Source: Wenzhouxiangella sp. XN79A (GTDB lineage Bacteria > Pseudomonadota > Gammaproteobacteria > Xanthomonadales > Wenzhouxiangellaceae). From it: a stretch of DNA of 64,000 nt. Position numbers and translations under genes: made by a program. Below the pieces are notes generated by a model, which made no database searches, was not told where the DNA came from, and was given only the letters and a program-made list of their open reading frames with translations. This document shows positions 35,744 through 44,410 of the stretch, in pieces. Position 1 is the stretch's first letter. Each line of letters begins with the position of its first letter. The DNA lies in NCBI RefSeq assembly GCF_012272825.1, contig NZ_JAAWWS010000146.1, positions 62,001-126,000 on the forward strand. The letters are read 5' to 3'.

Positions 35744-36736
35744 CTACGGCGCTTGCGCGCGAACGGCGACGGCGACGCCGGGGTGGTCCGTGAACAGGGC
35801 TTCGACCCGGAGTTCGTGGATGAACAGGCCCAGCATCGCTTCGAGCGTGACGCCTTCGGGCATCGACTCGCGACGGAAGGTGAACGGATGGACGACCAGT
35901 CCGCGTTCGCGGGCGGCCTGCAGGTGCACCGACGGGACGACGCCGTCGTCGGTTCGCTCGAGGAGCCGCGCCAGCGGCGGACCGACGCCGTCGGCGTAGG
36001 CCGCGACGGCATCGAGGCCGTCGGCGGCCCACATCGCGTCCCAGTCGACGTCCTCGTAGCCGGCCCATTCGCGCTCGGCCAGAAGCTGGATCAGCGTGAA
36101 GCGGTCGCCGTGGGCGTCACGGAGGTCGCGCAGCGTTTCGGGCTCGAAGCACTGGATCCAGACCGGCAGGTCGTCGGACGGCAGGGCGTGCCGGTCGAGG
36201 ACGGCGACGACCGCCGCGGCGATGTCCTGCCCGTGGTCGCGGTGGAAGGACGGAAACTTCAGCTCCGGGTACAGCCCGACCCGCCGGCCGGTCGAGCGGT
36301 TCAGCGATCGGGTGGTCTCGACCAGGGCCTCGAGCGTGACGATCCCGAAGCGGCCCTGCCCGACCGGCCAGCGATCCGGATAGCGCGCCTGGCCGGTCTC
36401 CGGTTCGACCCGCTCGCCGAAGTTCAGCCGCTCGAGCTCGGCCAGCGTGAAGTCGATCGCGTAGTGAAGCCCGTCGTCGCGCGCGCGACCCGGGAAGACC
36501 TGCGCCACGTCGCTGGTCGCATCGAGCGTCCGGTCGTGCAGCGCGACCGGCACGCCGTCGCGGGTCAGCACCAGGTCCGGCTCCAGAAAATCCGCGCCCT
36601 GCCCGTAGGCCAGCAGGTAGGCCGCCATCGTGTGCTCCGGCAGATGGGCCGACGCGCCGCGATGGGCGATGATGCGGGTGTCGGCCAGCGCCGTGGCGCT
36701 CACCGTGGCGGCCATGAACAGAACCATCCAGCGCAT
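35744..36736 (-). CDS. glpQ: Glycerophosphodiester phosphodiesterase, periplasmic (GlpQ-like)
   Basis: 330 residues with a signal peptide (MRWMVLFMAATVSATALADT). Motifs: IIAHRGASAHLPEHT (HR and E), GADFLEPDLVLTRDGVPVALHD (E-x-D, H), YPELKFPSFHRDHGQD and WIQCFEPETLRDL. These are the GDPD TIM-barrel landmarks, and length and calcium-type ExD spacing resemble GlpQ. It hydrolyses glycerophosphodiesters in the periplasm. The last codons (VAVRAQAP, stop) are read from REP sequence (GGCGCTTGCGCGCGAACGGC), so the C-terminus has been reshaped by a REP. The 5' region is REPIN array 5. Confidence 0.9.
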   Translation of the reverse strand: MRWMVLFMAATVSATALADTRIIAHRGASAHLPEHTMAAYLLAYGQGADFLEPDLVLTRDGVPVALHDRTLDATSDVAQVFPGRARDDGLHYAIDFTLAELERLNFGERVEPETGQARYPDRWPVGQGRFGIVTLEALVETTRSLNRSTGRRVGLYPELKFPSFHRDHGQDIAAAVVAVLDRHALPSDDLPVWIQCFEPETLRDLRDAHGDRFTLIQLLAEREWAGYEDVDWDAMWAADGLDAVAAYADGVGPPLARLLERTDDGVVPSVHLQAARERGLVVHPFTFRRESMPEGVTLEAMLGLFIHELRVEALFTDHPGVAVAVRAQAP

Positions 36737-36844
36737 GCGGAAACTCCGGGAGGCATGGCGATAGCGTAGGCGATGAACGTGTCGGTATTCTTGCAGGGAA
36801 AGTGCGGCGAGGGAACGAACCGCCGATCGGTCGCCGGCGATGGG

Positions 36845-37715
36845 TTCGACTGTCCGAGGGCGCTTGCGCGCGAACCGGTCGGGCCACCCTTCGCCCGCGA
36901 GCGGCCTCCAACAGGCCTTCGATCGGGCGTTGCGCTGGCTTCGCCTTTTGGAGGGCGCTTGCGCGCGAACCGGTCGGGCCGGCCTTCGCCCGCGAGCGGC
37001 CTCCAACAGACCTTCGTTCGGGCGTTGCGCTGGCTTCGCCTGTTGGAGGGCGCTTGCTCGCGAACCGGCCGGACCACCCTTCGCCCGCAAGCGGCCTCCA
37101 ACAGGCCTTCGTTCGGGCGTTGCGCTGGCTTCGCCTTTTGGAGGGCGCTTGCGCGCGAACCGGTCGGGCCGGCCTTCGCCCGCGAGCGGCCTCCAACAGG
37201 CCTTCGGTCGGGCGTTGCGCTGATTTTTCTGTTGGAGGGAGCTTGCTCGCGAACCGGACGGGGCGCCCTTCGCCCGCAAGCGGCCTCCAACAGGCCTTCG
37301 ATCGGGCGTTGCGCTGATTTTTCTGTTGGAGGGAGCTTGCTCGCGAACCGGTCGGGCCGGCCTTCGCCCGCGAGCGGCCTCCAACAGGCCTTCGTTCGTG
37401 CGGTCCGCTGGCTTCGCCTGTTGGAGGGCGCTCGCGCGCGAACCGGTCGGGCCATCCTTCGCCCGCGAGCGGCCTCCAACAGACCTTCGATCCGGCGCCG
37501 GCGCTGATTTTCCTGTTGGAGGGCGCTTGCGCGCGAACCGGTCGGGCCGCCCTTCGCCCGCGAGCGGCCTCCAACGGGCCTTCGATCGGGCGTTGCGCTG
37601 ATTTTCCTGTTGGAGGGCGCTTGCGCGCGAACGGCCGGGCCACCGTTCGCCGGTAATCGGCCTCCCCCAGGCCTTCGTTCGAGATCGGTGATGGTTCCGG
37701 CTGCGGGAGGGCGGA
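36845..37715. repeat. REPIN array 5 (nine units plus a decayed tenth)
   Basis: Left REPs occur near 36850, 36949, 37040, 37137, 37230, 37325, 37420, 37517 and 37611. A decayed element at about 37698 (TGCGGGAGGGCGGATTCCGC) ends the series. Period about 95 bp. The right arm near 37640 is also degraded. The array separates two co-directional minus-strand genes and forms the whole 5' region of the glycerophosphodiesterase gene. Confidence 0.93.
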
Positions 37716-37733
37716 TTCCGCGCGAAACGGTCG

Positions 37734-38720
37734 CTACTGGTAGATGGTCAGCACATAGTCGCCGGTGGCGTCGGACAGGGCGGTGACGTAGATCGTGTGG
37801 GCGCCGGTTTCGAACAGGCGGACGATGAGTTCGCTGTTGGTGCCGTCGGTGCCGTCGTCGTTGCGGCCCAGGTTGGTGCCGTCGGGGTTGGCGATGTAGA
37901 CGACGGTATCGAAATCGTCCGACTCCAGCGCGATCGACACGGTGTCGCCGGCCTGGCCTTCGATTTCGTAGGCGTCGTAGAGCTGGCCGTCGTAGGCCCG
38001 CGGGTCGTCGGGGGTAAGCGCACCCTCGTGCCGGACGACGTTCTCGGTGCTCAGCGGCTCGACCGCCAGCGTGTAGCGGCCGTCGGCGCTGCCCAGGCTG
38101 CCGGCCGTGATGGTGACGGTGCCGGCCTCGCGGAAGCTGTACTGCAGCCGGCTGTTGTAGCCCTCGTCGCCGCCGTCGTCGTCGGTGTACTCGTTGCCCG
38201 CCGAATCGGTGAGGGTGAGGAAGGCATCGAAGTCGTAGGACTTCAGGTCGATGACCACGCGGTCACCGGACTGGCCGACGACCTGGTACCGATCGCCCGT
38301 GCCGCCGATCAGGCGACCCTGGACCGTATCGCCGATCGCCATCGTGGCCGCCGGCGGCAGCGCCCGGACGATCAGTCTGTAACCGCCCTCGGCGGCGCTG
38401 CCGGACAGCGGACTGACTTCGACGCTGACGGTGCCGCCGGTGGCGAAGGTCCGCACGAAACCGGCATCGAGGCCGTCGTAGTCGTCGTTGTACAGCGACT
38501 CGCCGTTGGGCAGCGTGGCGTTCAGGGTGGTGTCGGCGCCCACGCCGATCCCGCGCGCGATGACTTCGATGGTCTGCCCGGCCTCGACGTCGAAACGGTG
38601 CTCGTTGGGCGAACCGGCGCCGAAGCGGCCCTCGGCGGTGAGGATCTCGGTCTGGCCCTGCGCCGCGACGGTCCACGACAGCCCCGCAGCGATCACGGAA
38701 GCAGCGATGATTCGATTCAT
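37734..38720 (-). CDS. Secreted protein of three PPC-like domains, 328 aa
   Basis: ATG at 38720 gives a signal peptide (MNRIIAASVIAAGLSWTVAA, cleavage near AQG). Three consecutive beta-sandwich repeats follow, each with the PPC signature of a DxFxxYxF/Y-like strand plus a GDRVxIDLKSYDFDAFLTL-type segment (about residues 45, 150 and 265; compare GDTVSIALESDDFDTVVYI). Bacterial pre-peptidase C-terminal domains usually sit beside secreted proteases; here there is no catalytic domain. Probably an extracellular binding or scaffolding protein. Very acidic. Confidence 0.82.
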   Translation of the reverse strand: MNRIIAASVIAAGLSWTVAAQGQTEILTAEGRFGAGSPNEHRFDVEAGQTIEVIARGIGVGADTTLNATLPNGESLYNDDYDGLDAGFVRTFATGGTVSVEVSPLSGSAAEGGYRLIVRALPPAATMAIGDTVQGRLIGGTGDRYQVVGQSGDRVVIDLKSYDFDAFLTLTDSAGNEYTDDDGGDEGYNSRLQYSFREAGTVTITAGSLGSADGRYTLAVEPLSTENVVRHEGALTPDDPRAYDGQLYDAYEIEGQAGDTVSIALESDDFDTVVYIANPDGTNLGRNDDGTDGTNSELIVRLFETGAHTIYVTALSDATGDYVLTIYQ

Positions 38721-38995
38721 GGGAACTCCCGGTTCCGATTGACTCCGCCGATGAGTATACGGCGAAGGGCAGTGCCCGCCGATGTCGATGCGGTGCGCAG
38801 CAGGACAATGCCGATTCCGGCGGCGGCAACGGGAAACCGAACCAGCGCCACCCGACGGCGCAGAGCTTCCTGACGCGCCACGCGCCCCCGTGCACGAATG
38901 CACTGAAAACCGGAAACCCGGGCACTGAATCCCACCCTCCCCAGCCCCCGCCCCAAAGCCGCTATCCTTTCTGCAACTCCATCGAGGAACCCGCC

Positions 38996-39214
38996 ATGAA
39001 TCGTCGTGAACTGGTCGAAGCGCTGTTCGAGGAATTCGACAAGAACAAGGACGGGGTGATCTCGCGCGGGGAGTTCGTCGACCTGATCGATTGCCTGCTG
39101 GGCCAGCACGGAGTGAAGACCCGGCAGGAGATCTTCGACGAGTTCGACGCCAATCACGACAACGTGATCTCGCGCGACGAGCTGGTCGATCTGATCATCG
39201 AGTACGCGATCTGA
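38996..39214 (+). CDS. Small EF-hand protein, 72 aa
   Basis: Two complete EF-hand loops: DKNKDGVISRGE and DANHDNVISRDE, each flanked by helices (LVEALFEEF, FVDLIDCLL, EIFDEF, LVDLIIEYA). This is a calmodulin-like pair expected to bind two Ca2+. GAGGAA lies 7 nt before the ATG. No signal peptide, so cytoplasmic. The second loop has Asn at the usual Gly position (HDNV), which may weaken binding. Confidence 0.9.
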   Translation: MNRRELVEALFEEFDKNKDGVISRGEFVDLIDCLLGQHGVKTRQEIFDEFDANHDNVISRDELVDLIIEYAI

Positions 39215-39341
39215 CCGCCACTTCCGATCTGCGCCTCTTTTCCGGAGTCTCGATCCGCCGTTCCTTGCGCTGCTGATCTTGCCGATCACCGGGCGGCTGA
39301 CGACGGGCGCGGCACAGCCCTGGCGCTGGCCATGCCGGTGT

Positions 39342-39363
39342 CCTTCCGACGCGCCGGAAGGAA
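39342..39363. terminator. 8-bp hairpin between convergent genes
   Basis: TCCTTCCG (39342-39349), loop ACGCGC, CGGAAGGA (39356-39363), between the EF-hand gene and the convergent serine hydrolase. No T-run; a possible bidirectional terminator. Confidence 0.5.
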
Positions 39364-39466
39364 TCGGATGACTTCGCCGTGAGCGCAAGCGAACGTCCCG
39401 CATCGCGATGGCCCGTCGTCGCCCCGCCAACGAGGGCGGACCGACCCGGATCGCCGGACCGCCGCT

Positions 39467-41404
39467 TCAGATGTACGGCGCGCCGTAGAAGTTCCAGCGC
39501 CACAGGATCCACGCCATTGCCGCCAGCGCCAGCGCGAAGGCGCTGTAGTGCAGCCGGCGGAAGACGCCCCAGTTCGAGCCCCGCCATGCCGGCCACAGAC
39601 CGAACAGCGCCAGCGCCGCGGCCGCGGCAAGCCCGTAGCCGGCGAACGCGAAGGCCTGGACCGATCCGGGCGGATAGGTCGTGAAGTCGGCCGCATCGAG
39701 CGACGACAGCGCAATGAGCGCCACGATGCCGAAGGCAATGTAGAGCAGCACCATGCAGGCCGCCACGAACGCGGCCAGCGCAGCGCGGCGGCCCGCGGCG
39801 CTGCGCTCGGGCACCTGCCGGAAGCGGCGCCAGAAGCCCAGCAGCGTGGTCAGGGTCAGCAGAATCGCGGCCCCCGCGATCACGCCCACGGTGGCCGGCG
39901 ACTCGACGCCGGCCACGCGCTCGTGGCTGTGCACGCCCGAGTGGTCCTGGAGCGCGACGACGGCACCGTCGGCGTCGCGCACGAACCGGATGCGCGCGCC
40001 GCGCGCGTTCTCGAACAGGTCCGGCGCGCCCTCGACCGGCGCGTACCGGTAGGCCGTCTCGCCGTCGTGGACCAGCAGTTCGCCGTCGTCGGTTGCCTCG
40101 ACCGACATCGACACCGACATCGCGAAGGCACGCATCATTGTGGTGAACGAGCGGCGGTTGTTGATGTAGGCGCCGGCGTAGTCGGACAGGCCCTCGGCCG
40201 GGCGCAGCGCGCCGCTCACCGGCGCGACGCCGGCCAGCTCGGCGGCCCGCTCGATGAGCCGATCGGTGATGGCCCCGACCGCCGCATAGCCGCCCTGGCC
40301 CGAGTTCTGGGAGACGAACACGCCGATGCCCAGATCGGGCGCCAGCATCATGTTCGAGTTGAACATGCCGGTCGAACCGCCGTGGCCGACCACGCGGATG
40401 CCGCGCAGGGTCCGGGACTGGAACCCGTGTGACACGCCGGAGGCCGCTTCGGGGCCGTCGAAGGCGCGCTGCCACAGCACGGCGTGGGTTTCCGGCGAAA
40501 GCAGCCGCACACCTTCGAGCTCGCCGCGATTCAGGTGGAAGCGCATCCAGCGCGCCATGTCCGCGGCGGTCGAAGCGATCGCGCCGGCCGGCGCGAACGG
40601 CCCGATCTGCATCGGCTCGCCGGCCAGGTGACGTCCGTCGCTGTATTCGTGACCGGTCGCCATCTGCTCGGCCAGCGGCGCCTCGAGCCGGGCCGGTGCG
40701 ACGATGGTGGTGTTGGCCATGCCCAGCGGCGCCAGCAGGTCCTCGGCGAGCAGATCGGCGAACGCCTTGCCCGCGACCTGCTCGACGATGTGCGCCGCCA
40801 GCGCGGAGCCCCAGTTCGAATACGAGGTCCGCGCACCCGGCGGATGGACCCGGGCCGGCCGGGTCTCGGCCAGCGCCCGGGCCAGCGATCGGGGGTCGTC
40901 GTCGGCGAAGGTGAAGACCTTGATCGAGTCCTCGAACCCGGCGGTATGGGTCATCAGGTGGCGCATCGTGACCGGTGCGTCGAAGGCCGCTTCGATCTCG
41001 AAGGCGTCGAGGTAGTCGTTGACGTCGGCGTCCAGGTCCAGCCGACCGGCCTCGACCTGCATCATGGCCGCGGTCCAGATGAAGGTCTTGGAAATCGACC
41101 CGATCCGGAACAGCGTGGTCTGCGGATCGACCGGGGCGCCGGATTCGGCGTCGGCGTAGCCGTAGCCGCGCAGCACGCGGACCGCGTCGGGCGCGGTCAC
41201 GGCCAGCGTGAGCCCCGGCAGGTTCTTGTCGTAGCGGTAGGCGGCGACCAGCCCGTCGGCGAACCCGAGCAAGGGGTCGGCCGGGGCCTGCGCTGTCGGG
41301 CCGGGCGAAACGGGCTCGGCGGCGGGCGACGGTTCCCGGGCCGGCGCGGCCGCGACCAGGGCAAGCAACATGGGCAATGCGATCCAGCGAATCAGCAGGG
41401 TCAT
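39467..41404 (-). CDS. Serine hydrolase (beta-lactamase/PBP-like) with C-terminal membrane domain
   Basis: 645 residues from ATG 41404. Signal peptide (MTLLIRWIALPMLLALVAAA), then a class C/DD-peptidase-type domain with SISK (SxxK, about residue 88), YSNWGSALA (YxN, about 180) and HGGSTGMF (HGG, about 340). A beta-barrel-like linker follows, then five C-terminal membrane helices (about 500-640, for example VIAGAAILLTLTTLLGFW and ALALAAMAWILWRW). Family members hydrolyse peptides or esters, with the catalytic domain in the periplasm. Neighbouring downstream genes belong to other strand units. Confidence 0.87.
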   Translation of the reverse strand: MTLLIRWIALPMLLALVAAAPAREPSPAAEPVSPGPTAQAPADPLLGFADGLVAAYRYDKNLPGLTLAVTAPDAVRVLRGYGYADAESGAPVDPQTTLFRIGSISKTFIWTAAMMQVEAGRLDLDADVNDYLDAFEIEAAFDAPVTMRHLMTHTAGFEDSIKVFTFADDDPRSLARALAETRPARVHPPGARTSYSNWGSALAAHIVEQVAGKAFADLLAEDLLAPLGMANTTIVAPARLEAPLAEQMATGHEYSDGRHLAGEPMQIGPFAPAGAIASTAADMARWMRFHLNRGELEGVRLLSPETHAVLWQRAFDGPEAASGVSHGFQSRTLRGIRVVGHGGSTGMFNSNMMLAPDLGIGVFVSQNSGQGGYAAVGAITDRLIERAAELAGVAPVSGALRPAEGLSDYAGAYINNRRSFTTMMRAFAMSVSMSVEATDDGELLVHDGETAYRYAPVEGAPDLFENARGARIRFVRDADGAVVALQDHSGVHSHERVAGVESPATVGVIAGAAILLTLTTLLGFWRRFRQVPERSAAGRRAALAAFVAACMVLLYIAFGIVALIALSSLDAADFTTYPPGSVQAFAFAGYGLAAAAALALFGLWPAWRGSNWGVFRRLHYSAFALALAAMAWILWRWNFYGAPYI

Positions 41405-41468
41405 GCGGCAATCTCCGAACAAGGTGGGGTCACCGAATCGGCCGGACGCGGCGCGGTCGGGACCATGA

Positions 41469-41765
41469 TCAGGCCTCGCTCGACACGGCGGCCTCGCGCC
41501 GTCGCCTGCAAAGCCGAACGATGAACAGGGGAATCGAGACCGCCGCGGCAGCCCAGGCCGCGTAGCGAACCGGGACGTGCAGCGGCGTGCTGCCGACCTG
41601 CAGCTCCGGCGCGAACAGGCGCAGGCCGAAGGTCGCGGTGAGCAGCGCGAAGGTGGTGATCGGGGCCAGGTAGTAGATCTCGCGGCGTTTCAGTCCGACC
41701 ACGAGCATCGGAACGAGGTGCGCGGCAAACAGCACGAACATCACCGGGTCGTACCAGGCGCTCAT
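41469..41765 (-). CDS. Small three-helix membrane protein, 98 aa
   Basis: Three hydrophobic helices (about 5-24 PVMFVLFAAHLVPMLVVGL; 30-50 YYLAPITTFALLTATFGLRL; 68-86 AAWAAAAVSIPLFIVRL) and a basic C-terminus (RRRREAA). The start overlaps the end of rraA by 4 nt, so it is translationally coupled. Unrecognised family, function unknown. Confidence 0.65.
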   Translation of the reverse strand: MSAWYDPVMFVLFAAHLVPMLVVGLKRREIYYLAPITTFALLTATFGLRLFAPELQVGSTPLHVPVRYAAWAAAAVSIPLFIVRLCRRRREAAVSSEA

Positions 41766-42250
41766 CCGGCGTCCAGGTCGCGATCGGCGACGATCACACC
41801 GTTGGCGTCGGCGTAGGCGAAGTCGCCGGGCCGGATGACCACCCCGCCGATGGTCAGCGGCACGTTCAGCTGCCCTTCGTCACGGCGAACGCTCTTGATC
41901 GGCACGCAGCCCAGCGCGCAGACGCCGAAGTCGATGCCGGCCAGCACCTCGACGTCGCGGCAGGCACCGTGGATGACGACGCCGGCCCAGCCGTTCTCGG
42001 CCGCCCTGGCCGCGATCATGTCGCCGATCAGGGCGTGACGCAGCGAGCCGCCGCCATCGACGACCAGCACCTTGCCGTGCCCGGGCTCGGCCAACCGTTG
42101 CTTGATCCGCGAGTTGTCCTCGAAGCACTTGACGGTCTCGACTTCGCCGCCGAACGCGCCGCGGCCGCCGAACATGCGCCAGTGCAGGCCGGTGATGACG
42201 GAGACGTGGTCGGGATGGGCATCGCAGAGATCGGGCGTGGCGGTGGGCAT
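41762..42250 (-). CDS. rraA: RraA family protein
   Basis: 162 residues, typical for RraA. Motifs: KCFEDNSRIKQRL, the substrate loop KVLVVDGGGSLRHALIGDMI, and GWAGVVIHGACRDVEVL (the G...RD metal-binding signature), with GVVIRPGDFAYADANGVIVA near the end. RraA binds RNase E and inhibits it in E. coli; close relatives are 4-hydroxy-4-methyl-2-oxoglutarate aldolases. Either role fits; the RD motif of the aldolases is present. First gene of a two-gene unit with the membrane protein. Confidence 0.88.
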   Translation of the reverse strand: MPTATPDLCDAHPDHVSVITGLHWRMFGGRGAFGGEVETVKCFEDNSRIKQRLAEPGHGKVLVVDGGGSLRHALIGDMIAARAAENGWAGVVIHGACRDVEVLAGIDFGVCALGCVPIKSVRRDEGQLNVPLTIGGVVIRPGDFAYADANGVIVADRDLDAG

Positions 42251-42305
42251 CGGTACAGTTCTCCTCGCAGGTGGTCGGGGCCGTGCTGCGAGGATACCGG
42301 CTCGC

Positions 42306-43283
42306 TCAGCGGTGGCGCCAGCGATCGCCGTTGCCGAGCAGGTCGCGCGCGGCCGGCCCGTTGAGCCAGCGGCGGGCGTCGGCGTCGTGGTTCAGCGTGG
42401 CCTTCCAGTACGCCGTGGTCAGCTCGCGGACGATGTGGTCGCGGTCGCCGGCGTTGCGACCGGGGTCGCGGCGGGGCTCGCGATGATAGGCCGTCAGCGG
42501 CGCCAGCGCATCGCGGAACACCAGTTCGTAGGAACCCGGCACGCGCAGCCCCTGCCAGACGGCCTCCGGTGCCGGGGCCCCGCCGCCCGGCCGGCCGCGC
42601 GGCTCCGGCGCGACCGGCACCCGCACGCTGCCGCGCCAGCCCCAGATCAGCATCCACGGGGTGCGCACGGCGCTGTAGGCCGACGGCGGCGCGATGGCGC
42701 CCGGGCCGACGGGGTCGAGCATCAGCGCGGCCCGGATGCGTCGGTCGGCGAGCACCGGCGGACCGCCGACGGGCCGGCGACCGGTCATGACTTCGGCGGT
42801 GTAGGCGCCCCAGAAGGCGCCGGCGACGCCGGTCCGGTCGAGATCGACCGCGCCGGCCAGCGGGTGAGCGGCCTCGCGGTTCCAGCCGGCCAGCGCGTCG
42901 AGCACGCCGCGGACGTCGCCGGCCCGATCGTCGATGCGGGCCTCGCGGGCCAGCGCGGGCCGCTCGCGACCGCGCGGCGGGCTCGGCCGTCCCGTCCAAT
43001 CGACCGAGGCGCCGCCGGGGTGGGCCACGAACACGCCGAGCACCCGGTGCTGCGCCCAGTGACGGCCCAGGTCGGCGTTGGCGTGGCAGCTGGCGCCGAG
43101 GTCCTGGCTGAAGACCACGACCGGAAACGGTCCCGGCCCGTCCGGTCGATACACGCAGAGCTCGACGCTGCGGCCGGGCGCGGCCGACGACGCGGTCAGT
43201 TCGATGACGCCGGAGGCGGCGTCGGCAACCGGCACGGCCGAGGCGAGCACCAGGGTGACGAAAAGCAGGACCGTGCGGATCAT
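42306..43283 (-). CDS. Dienelactone-hydrolase-like alpha/beta hydrolase lacking the nucleophile Ser
   Basis: 325 residues with a signal peptide (MIRTVLLFVTLVLASAVPVA, cleavage near ADAA). The alpha/beta hydrolase frame is clear: PFPVVVFSQDLGAS (oxyanion region), VFVAHPGGASVD, then the elbow. Where relatives have GHSFGA the sequence is TGVAGAFWGAYTAEVM, with the catalytic Ser replaced by Phe and the preceding His by Ala. Later landmarks (ALMLDPVGPGA, TPWMLIWGWRG) remain. It is therefore probably a catalytically dead periplasmic member, perhaps a binding protein. Start ATG 43283. Confidence 0.78.
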   Translation of the reverse strand: MIRTVLLFVTLVLASAVPVADAASGVIELTASSAAPGRSVELCVYRPDGPGPFPVVVFSQDLGASCHANADLGRHWAQHRVLGVFVAHPGGASVDWTGRPSPPRGRERPALAREARIDDRAGDVRGVLDALAGWNREAAHPLAGAVDLDRTGVAGAFWGAYTAEVMTGRRPVGGPPVLADRRIRAALMLDPVGPGAIAPPSAYSAVRTPWMLIWGWRGSVRVPVAPEPRGRPGGGAPAPEAVWQGLRVPGSYELVFRDALAPLTAYHREPRRDPGRNAGDRDHIVRELTTAYWKATLNHDADARRWLNGPAARDLLGNGDRWRHR

Positions 43284-43372
43284 CGGCAGCACTCGCTCAT
43301 GAATCGGGGGTTCGACTCTTCAAACGTGATCCGGCGGCGTGTCGCGCCACCGCGTCCGGCCCGGCCGCGAGC

Positions 43373-44410
43373 CTACCTGACCGCCACCACGGCCACCGCG
43401 ATCATCAGGACCGATGCGCCGAGCAGGCCCAGCACGATGACCCAGGCCATCGGCCGGCCGAAATTCAAGGTGTACCCCACCCCGAAGCGCTTTTCCAGCC
43501 ACAGCGCCGGATCGTCCGGGTTGAAATAGACCATGCCGAGCTTCCAGGCGGCATCGGGCGAGCGGTCACCCTCGTCGGGGTGGCCGGGCCGGTCGAAGCG
43601 TCCGCGCCACCGCATGACCAGCGGCACGGCCAGCAGGCCGAGGATCAGCAGGATCTGGACCGTCGCGCCCGGCCCACCGGTGATCCACCGCTCGCCGTAG
43701 AGCACGCCGAGGCTGATCCAGCCGCCGAGCAGGCCGCAGCAGACCATCATCCACAACAGCATCCGGTTGATCGCCCGGACCCGCGAGCGATGCCCCGGCA
43801 GCCGGCGGATCAGCAGCGCCATCGGCATGACCAGGTGCATCAGCACCAGGGTACCGAGCATCGACAGCGGTGCGCCGTAGGTCGCAGCAAACCCGATCGG
43901 CGCGCCGTCGGGCGCCGGGATCGGACCGCGGGCGGCCAGCCAGGCGATCGCGCCGAGTACCGGCAGGTACGGTAGCAGGTGCAGCCCGAGCGGGCGCGGC
44001 ACGACATCCACAAGACGGTCCGGCGGCAGGAGCTCGATGGCGCGTCGCGCCTGGTCGGAGCGACGGAAGGCCAGCGCCCGGCCACGGCAGTGCAGAAACG
44101 TGCCGAGTGCCCCGAACGTGATGATCAGCACCGCCACGGTGTGGGCGACGGTCATCGCCGGCTCCGGTGCCAGCCCGCCGGTGATCGGCGTGACGATGAT
44201 CGACACCGCGGCCAGCGCGATCAGGGTCGCTGCGATGACGCCGGCCAGGTAGCGGCGACGGATCGCTTGCCCGAGGTCGGACTCGGCGAAGCCGGCCGGC
44301 ACGGTGACGGCGAAGAAGGTGCTGCCGCGCGAAAGCCCGGGCATGGCAAGCATCAGGCCGCCGATCGCAAGAGGCACCAGGTAGGCAGAACCGAACATCC
44401 ATAGCGTCAT
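43373..44410 (-). CDS. DUF1648/DUF5808-like multi-pass membrane protein, 345 aa
   Basis: About eight hydrophobic helices. The C-terminal segment WKLGMVYFNPDDPALWLEKR then FGVGYTLNFG is the DUF5808 signature seen in SdpI/YdeH-type membrane proteins that sit beside YtrA-like GntR regulators in Gram-positive and some Gram-negative bacteria. It overlaps the GntR stop by 4 nt, so it is translated from the same mRNA. Likely the regulated membrane partner; substrate unknown. Confidence 0.78.
   Translation of the reverse strand: MTLWMFGSAYLVPLAIGGLMLAMPGLSRGSTFFAVTVPAGFAESDLGQAIRRRYLAGVIAATLIALAAVSIIVTPITGGLAPEPAMTVAHTVAVLIITFGALGTFLHCRGRALAFRRSDQARRAIELLPPDRLVDVVPRPLGLHLLPYLPVLGAIAWLAARGPIPAPDGAPIGFAATYGAPLSMLGTLVLMHLVMPMALLIRRLPGHRSRVRAINRMLLWMMVCCGLLGGWISLGVLYGERWITGGPGATVQILLILGLLAVPLVMRWRGRFDRPGHPDEGDRSPDAAWKLGMVYFNPDDPALWLEKRFGVGYTLNFGRPMAWVIVLGLLGASVLMIAVAVVAVR

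Noticed and set aside
34880-37715. CRISPR array
   Set aside because: The repeats are inverted REP pairs, the spacers recur rather than being unique, the period is about 94 bp and no cas genes are present.
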